Part shown: piece by piece, positions 45,635 to 64,000 of the stretch
Layout: the number at the start of each line of letters is the position of its first letter
Position numbering within the stretch: position 1 is the first letter of the stretch
Source: Mastigias papua
Lineage: Eukaryota; Cnidaria; Scyphozoa; Rhizostomeae; Mastigiidae
Assembly: GCA_964019165.1 (NCBI GenBank)
Contig: OZ025267.1
Coordinates: 4,821,269-4,885,268, forward strand
Length of the DNA stretch: 64,000 nt
Direction: 5' to 3'
Program-made: the position numbers and the translations under genes
Notes under the pieces: generated by a model
Told to the model about the DNA's origin: nothing
Database searches by the model: none
The model's input: the letters and a program-made list of their open reading frames with translations, nothing else

Positions 45635-47570
45635 ATAATCTTGCTGTTTTTGGGGGGACTTTCTGGGAGTTTTGGGTGGACATTGCCTGCACCTAGCCAT
45701 TTTTCCATGCTATTATTGATTTTATCCATCTCCACTGATCAATTGAATTTTCTTGCTCACAGAATAGGACAATATCATACAATATTCTTTCTATTGTTGA
45801 TAGACAATTGCCATAGTGGTAATCATGTGTATTTTTTAAAGCACAATCTCATTTCTGTGCAAATATGCAGTTTGGAGAGGGTTGACAAATGGGATAGGGG
45901 CCAAGGGTGGGGCAACCATTGCCCCTGCCTTAAGTGTAATATGATGCTTCTGATAACCTCACAACTGCAGGTTGCAGATTAGTTTTTATGCGTAAACTCT
46001 TGTCAGTACATGTGACAAACGTGTTTCTTTTGTATTCTCATAAATTTGAAAACAAAACTAACTACAATATGATACCACAGGGACCATGGATTTGCATGTC
46101 ACCCTGTGGCCTTTACAAATAGTTCACATCTTATTGCATACCCATCAAGTTTCCATATTAAAAAAGGAGTGGTATCAGCCGCCATAGACTGAGGGAGGGG
46201 GATTTTGCTGGTCGACCCCCAATTTGACCACACCCATTTGTACAATGTGGAATAAAATTTGCATCTAAAGGGAGACGAACAGCAATGCAAACGGCAATTT
46301 AATATGACATTGAATCGTACCTTGCTAACAATCTCGCACACCCTACAGCTTTTTCTACTCGAATTTGGACGAATTACAAATATGATCTTGGAGAAAACCG
46401 AGGGGACAAACTAGGGGGACATGTCCCCCAGTCCCTCCGTAGCGCTGCTTCTGTGTGTGAGAAATCCACTCAAGGGAGGAATTCTAACGTTTCTAAGCAT
46501 TTGTGTAGAATATCAAAGTAGGCATAGCAGGCGACAGTTAACATTTTCAACTCAATCATGATCGCAATTCCTCAGTAATCGAACCAGGGACGCCTACGCT
46601 GGGGGGCAGGGGGGTAGCTGCCCCTCCTGCCCTTTCCAAGGACTTACTTATTTTAGTGCAAAAGTGTTTATAATGTGCCCTCATTAGGAACCTTGCCCCC
46701 CCTGCCCTCGGTGCGAGCAGACGTGCCTGAATCGAACAGTATTAGAAATAAATGTTCATAAAATACATGAGAATCTTCCTTCCATCCGTGTGAGCGTGAG
46801 AATGTTGCAAATTGGCGTGGTGTCAGAAGAAATTTCAGAAGATCTAAGTTTTTAAATGCTTGTTTGCCTGAAATGCAAACTGTTAGATGTTTACTATGTT
46901 CGTTACAGAAGGGCACCAACCTTCACCTGCCCCACCCCCCCCCCCCCCCCCCACAAGACAATCTATGCTACCACGCTTCTGCTGCTAATATAGACAAAAT
47001 AGCAGCATCAACGGCTAGCACTTACGTGTTGAGTGGTGATGGGCAACGGGTACGGGAAATTTGTGATACCTTTGTTGTGTAAGTTTTCAATTTTTCAACT
47101 TTTGTTTTATTAACTCTATTATGAAATTAGGAAGGCTGAGATTGCTTTATGGCAGACAAATTGGGAAACATCATTTTTGCGTGTGTGTGGAACATAAGGA
47201 TTAATTACATAAGTACACTTTTTTGCTTGAAATGTTTGATTGTCAAGCAAGAAAACCGAGGTTGTGTAATAATGAAGTGCTTCACAGCCAGACAGGTACT
47301 TCACAAACAACACTCTACAAAGTTTAACGCAAGAGATCTGTACGAGTTAAGCAAAAACAATGACTGTCTTGTGTGAATATTGGAATTTTAAAGGTGGATG
47401 ACATACTAACTTTCTTAGATCTAAGAAATACAGTACTGAACCCTCTTAACAGTTTGAGCAGTCGAGTACTACTTTCTTATGAACCACTTTCTTGATAAAA
47501 AAACAAGTATGTGATCACTGTCATTTTTACTTGTGTGGCACTCCCCGGCACACCCTTAGTTCTTTTCACC
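45635..47570. other. Intergenic region between GNPDA and PRPS
   Basis: No host exon was seen. Near 46178-46450 are repeat-like edges (gccatagactgagggagggg; gggggacatgtcccccagtc), and near 46590-46640 another G-rich edge, resembling ends of non-autonomous elements. A 24-bp C run lies at about 46929-46952. Confidence 0.5.
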
Positions 47571-47586
47571 GAACGTGCGCACGTTC
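47571..47586. promoter_or_regulatory. Perfect 16-bp palindrome upstream of PRPS
   Basis: GAACGTGCGCACGTTC lies 91 bp before the start codon of PRPS in a locally CpG-richer stretch. It holds an ACGTG core on each strand, the type bound by bHLH or bHLH-PAS factors. Function is inferred. Confidence 0.4.
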
Positions 47587-47676
47587 GCAACGAAAAGGAG
47601 GTTGGCCTATATGCTTTTTTCTACACTTGCAGCAGATACCACGCTCTCAGCAGAGGAAGCTCGTACTGAGAGAAAG

Positions 47677-59857
<12,181 letters not shown>

Positions 59858-61980
59858 ATACCTTTGATCTTCTAATTTGCCATAGATACTTATGGAAAAA
59901 TCATGTAGGTAGGTGTCTATCTTTACTAGTACATTAACAAAGGGATTTTTGACGTAGACTTACAATCGTCACAAGCTGTATGACTCATGTTTGGAGCTAA
60001 TCCCCAACAGACTGCTATCTAAGCTGGTCAGCTCAAGCTTTCCAGTGAACATTGTTGTGCTGTAGTTTACAAGGTAGATCAGAAAATGCGTAATAGAGCT
60101 AGTCATTTTAAGATAGTACATATGATACCTCCCACTTCTATCCACGTATTTGGCGAATGTGTAGATTCTTATTCTTCAATCGCAGTAAAGCAACTAGAGA
60201 TATTTGAATGCAGTTCATGGTTATGTGGCATATAGATCACAAACACTGCTTAGTTTGGTTGCGCGTAGAACCTTACCAATCTTCCCTGAATCATTACCAG
60301 GATCTCTTCGGTCCTTTGTTATATTGGGTTATTTCTTCTAGCAAGCGTAGTATGTTATTTTTCCGTCATATCATTTTTGTGGTAACAGACCATGCTACTG
60401 AAAATTTAAGAGTGATCTCATGTGATATGGAGCCTGCTGCACACCAGACATGGTTTTGACCCACGACAATATTTAACCGATTGGGTTTGGGCTATTTGAG
60501 AGCTCTTATAGTTTTATAGGGTGAATACCGTTTGAGTTCTTGAGAGGCATATAAACCGGTATAGTATTATTCGTGAGGAGACTTGTCAGGCTATAGTTTT
60601 CATGTAGGTTTTAAATTTTACGCAGTATTTCTATCGTCGCGTTGCCATTTTGTGAATCCAGTTGTGCTATTATTCTGTTTTTGAAGAACAGCATACACAG
60701 TCACTACTGATGAATCATATCTTTAATGTTCAACGTGTTCTGCTGTCCCTTATCACTGAAGAGATCGAAAAATCAATTAGATTCTTTTATTGTCCTCGTA
60801 AATCCTTTGACTGATCCCACAGCGTCTGAAAGATGTCACCAAATAACCATCAGATATAACTTGGATTTTATCGGTAATTAGCACTCTAGATAGCGAAGGT
60901 AGTTCTCGAACATTAGAGGATACTTTTTTGTTCGGCATTATCACAAGACCAACAGGTCACTGAAGACAACAATAGCAACACTAATTCCCACCGAAAAAGG
61001 TCGAGACTGGGGTAGATTGGTGCAGGTGTCTTTATATGGAACCTAGGTCAGGGCCTAGTCCTTAAAGCTCCTTATTTTTAGACCTGATTTGATCACATTG
61101 TATGACTATAGCGCCTTGATTTTACCTGCACATTTAGAATAGTATAGACATTGCAGGTGTTAAGTGTTAAGATAGAATACTGTAACCATTATGCGTTTCA
61201 ACGTATGCCTCTCTATGAAACACTTGCTGTAAGACAAACACGCGTTCTTAATAGAATTCTATTATTCTCGATTGTTTGTAAAGATGCAAATATGTGAAAT
61301 TAAAAATGTCCTCAGAGAAATTGTGCTTGGTATTAGAAGTCCCATAACGCTTGACCATCTACTTGTAGGTTCATTGGAAAGCGGTTCCTTGCTAAAAATG
61401 TGTGTTATAGATTCCTCGTCATGGTCGTGATACATCCATTGTGTATAAGAAATGTTTTTGAATGTTTTAGAGCATTGTGGAAATCCTCAGTATATCTGGG
61501 GAAAAATGGCCCCAAAAATGTCTTTGCAAGTGTATAGCAAACATTCATTCTCGAAAGAGTAAATAAATTGTTGTGTTTGATTAACTGTTGTTTTCGATTC
61601 TAGAAGTACATATTTTGAAAATTATAGGAGTTTTTGTTGTAAGCAGAGGAAAATGTACCGAAACCCACGATCAGCAGTCAGAGAAGGCTCTTTGCACCAC
61701 AGTTTTGACTCACCGATGTTTCTGCTGATCTTTATTTTGTATACTGGTGTATGTCTTGTTTTGATAACAGAGTGTAGTCACTCACCTATTGAATGGCGTC
61801 TTGAAACTGCCTTTGGAGCTGGTTAGGTATGTTTAAATGCAATTTTATTTCAAGATTGAGACCAGACCTTGTGATCTGGGCGTTTTCGTGCTGTATCGTT
61901 GTATTGAATGGCTAGATTCCTTGTGGTGGAAGAATTTTACTGTCATCACAAATTCATCGGACATGTGGTTCATATTTGGC
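59858..61980. other. 3' flank of PRPS
   Basis: Contains the 3' UTR of PRPS, whose end I could not place because no AATAAA is close to the stop. No further exon, RNA gene or recognisable element was seen. Confidence 0.4.
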
Positions 61981-61982
61981 AG

Positions 61983-62293
61983 TATGCTTGGTGCTCTTAT
62001 ATGTATGCTTAGAGTTCATGAAGGTGTATTTATGCTCGTGAAGATATGCTTGGAGCCTGTGAAGGTATGCGTGGAGATCGTGAAGTTACATTTGGAGCTC
62101 ATGAAGGTGCACTTCGAGCTCGTGAAAGTACGGTTGGAGCTCGTGAAAGTGGGTTTGTAGCTCGTGAAGGTATACTTGGAGCTCGTGAATGTACGGATGG
62201 AGCTCGTGAAAGTGTGTTTGGAGCTCGTGAAAGTATGTTTGTAGCTGTTGAAGGTATGTTTAGAGATCTTGAAAGTGTGTTCAGAGCTCATAA
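61983..62293. repeat. 21-bp minisatellite (gagctcgtgaaagtgtgtttg type)
   Basis: About 14-15 diverged units. Because 21 is a multiple of three, several frames stay open on both strands and give 7-residue repeats such as LELVKVR (+) or TFTSSKH (-). No promoter, splice context or homology supports coding. Confidence 0.9.
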
Positions 62294-64000
62294 AACTATC
62301 CTAGCCCTTTTCATCTTTTATCCAGTGTCTTGAAGACTATGCAAAACTATATAATGAAGACTATGCAAAACTAATATGCAAAACTATGCTGAAGTTTTAA
62401 TAGTTTTATCAAAAGTAACTAATTATTAAGCCGTGTCAAAATCTGGATGACCGTAACTACTTTGTTGCTTGTCTATGAGTTTTATTGGAAGAACTTTTTC
62501 GGCTGCAGAACGTACGTGCATTCGGCAAATCATAACTTCTTGGGCATCAGTAGCTGGTTTCAGTGATCTATGCGTATTATGCAATGGCGCAATGGCTACA
62601 TAATCTCCCCATCATTTTAATGCAATTCAATCATTTTCTCTGAGTCTCGTTTGCTGTACGTCGCTCATTGATTTGCCATGCCACATTGACGTTGCATGTT
62701 TGCATCTACAGCTTGTCTTTATTTCAGACAGGTGGCCTTGGTCATTGTCACACACCTAGTTAGTTACTTGACAGTTTTCTTGCAGTGAGGGTGAGCTCAT
62801 GTTCTGATTGGTACTACAAGGGTATGTTAAATTCTTCAAAGCTTTTCACTAATGCTATTGATCTATTCATAGCCGGTAACAGATTGCGTCAATCAAAGTG
62901 ACTTAAAAGTTATACAGCGTGTATCCTAATGGTTGTACTTCACATTCAGACATTTTATAAAGAAAGACCGAGTGCATCCTGAACCTCGAGTCGCATTTTT
63001 CTGCTTAGTACCTTATCATTTGAGGTTGTCATTGTCGTTTTCATGGCATTCTGATCAACAGTCGAGCGGCTAATTATTTCATAATATAGCAGTGCGATAA
63101 TCGTAGGTATTACATTCGATATGCTATAATCAGTGATATTGTTGAGATGCTATACCAGACCGAGTTGAAAACATCTGCCATGCGTTTTCAGACAACGATT
63201 ATTTACGATATGCTAATAAAGCAGTGGTCTCATTTCAAGAAAGAAGTTTTTTCACTGCTGCCACATCTAGTGTTTCCTATTTATCCAATGAAAAGGCGTG
63301 ATTGTTCACTCTTTGATGCGACTAATCTGCGACATGCTCTTCTCAAAGTCTCTGCCATTATATGTCACATTCTCTTATTTTTCATTTTCTTCACTAGGGT
63401 AACGCAGTCTTGTTTTATTAGTTCGTATACTGCCTGCCATAGTATTCTGCCGATTCATACATTTGAATCATTGCTGTAGAGCTCCATCGTTTTCTAGATG
63501 GACTGCATTCTCATGGTGTTGTTCTGTGTTCAAATTTTACATTTATTTTGACGACAGGTCCATAAAACAGTATCCTATATTTACCTTGTACTATATCAGA
63601 ATTCTGTGTCGTTAATTGCGAACTCTTTATTTCAAACGAAGCTTTTCTTGTCTGAAAAATCGCTTTTCTGCCAGTGTTGATAGATGTTCATTACTTATTA
63701 AAAGCTGTAATCTCAGGAGGTTATTTGAAGATCTTTGCGATACCCATTGGCTTTTGTGACGCTCTTCGTAATCGAATTGGCTTTTGTTAAAGATCTCGAG
63801 TGGAGTGGTTAATTTTTAAAGGAGAATAGCCAAGAATATAAGTTGGTTAAACTGATTTTGGCTATTCTTCCCTGTCCTATGTCCGTTGCGTCGTATTTGT
63901 TTGTGTCGATGAAGAGTCTGAAATGTACCGTTGGAGTAGAGAAGTTACTATACATCAGAATTGCATGATCTCAAGAAAATGGCAAGAGTAAGTGCTCCAT
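62294..64000. other. Right-end non-coding region
   Basis: No recognisable gene. A 110-codon frame at 63147-63479 is Phe/Ile-rich without motifs. The window ends in ATGGCAAGAgtaagt at 63979, which resembles a start codon followed by a donor; too little follows to judge. Confidence 0.35.

Noticed and set aside
47575..47676. N-terminally extended PRPS
   Set aside because: The farthest start would be GTG. The in-frame ATG at 47611 has a weak context, and the conserved family start MPNIKIF is at 47677.
61983..62293. CRISPR-like array
   Set aside because: Units are contiguous 21-bp diverged repeats without unique spacers, and the DNA is eukaryotic.

Overview
This window looks like AT-rich nuclear DNA of an invertebrate animal. 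Genes are split into many short exons with GT-AG introns of a few hundred bases to about 4 kb. The proteins are typical metazoan ones, and the gaps hold RTE-type and CR1/L2-like LINE pieces, Penelope-like pieces, small inverted-repeat elements and long TA microsatellites. I cannot name the species. Transposon style would suit a sponge, cnidarian or other non-vertebrate, but that is a guess.

Layout, with all main genes on the + strand. (1) 35-10060: 3' part (14 exons) of an ABCC5/MRP5-like ABC transporter, cut by the window edge. (2) 10061-14025: intergenic, with a duplicated 87-bp block, a LINE 3' remnant and a Penelope-like fragment with a hammerhead-ribozyme-like core. (3) 14493/14565-38754: a complete tandem paralogue of the same transporter, rebuilt here as 31 exons (about 1445 aa). 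All 14 exons shared with copy 1 have identical lengths. Introns hold LINE, Penelope and MITE insertions and a tRNA-like palindrome. (4) 38981-41816: intergenic. (5) 41825-42423 (-): a small predicted gene of unknown function, head to head with (6) 42510-45634: glucosamine-6-phosphate deaminase (4 exons, 298 aa, first intron GC-AG). (7) 47677-59857: ribose-phosphate pyrophosphokinase (8 exons, 318 aa). Its second intron carries a nearly full-length, disabled RTE LINE in antisense with 17-bp target-site duplications. (8) 59858-64000: mostly featureless, with one 21-bp minisatellite.

The genes do not form a pathway unit. The transporter pair should export organic anions and nucleotide-like conjugates. 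The deaminase links amino-sugar and glycolytic metabolism. PRPS makes PRPP for nucleotide synthesis. Shared strand is not evidence of an operon. The most interesting observations are the mosaic divergence between the two transporters (possible gene conversion), four hammerhead-like cores in Penelope-like fragments, a perfect 24-bp palindrome built around a tRNA T-arm-like sequence, a transposon-like end supplying the upstream start codon of the second transporter, and the head-to-head gene pair. Exon calls were made by eye from splice sites, phase continuity and remembered family similarity; no alignment or search was run.
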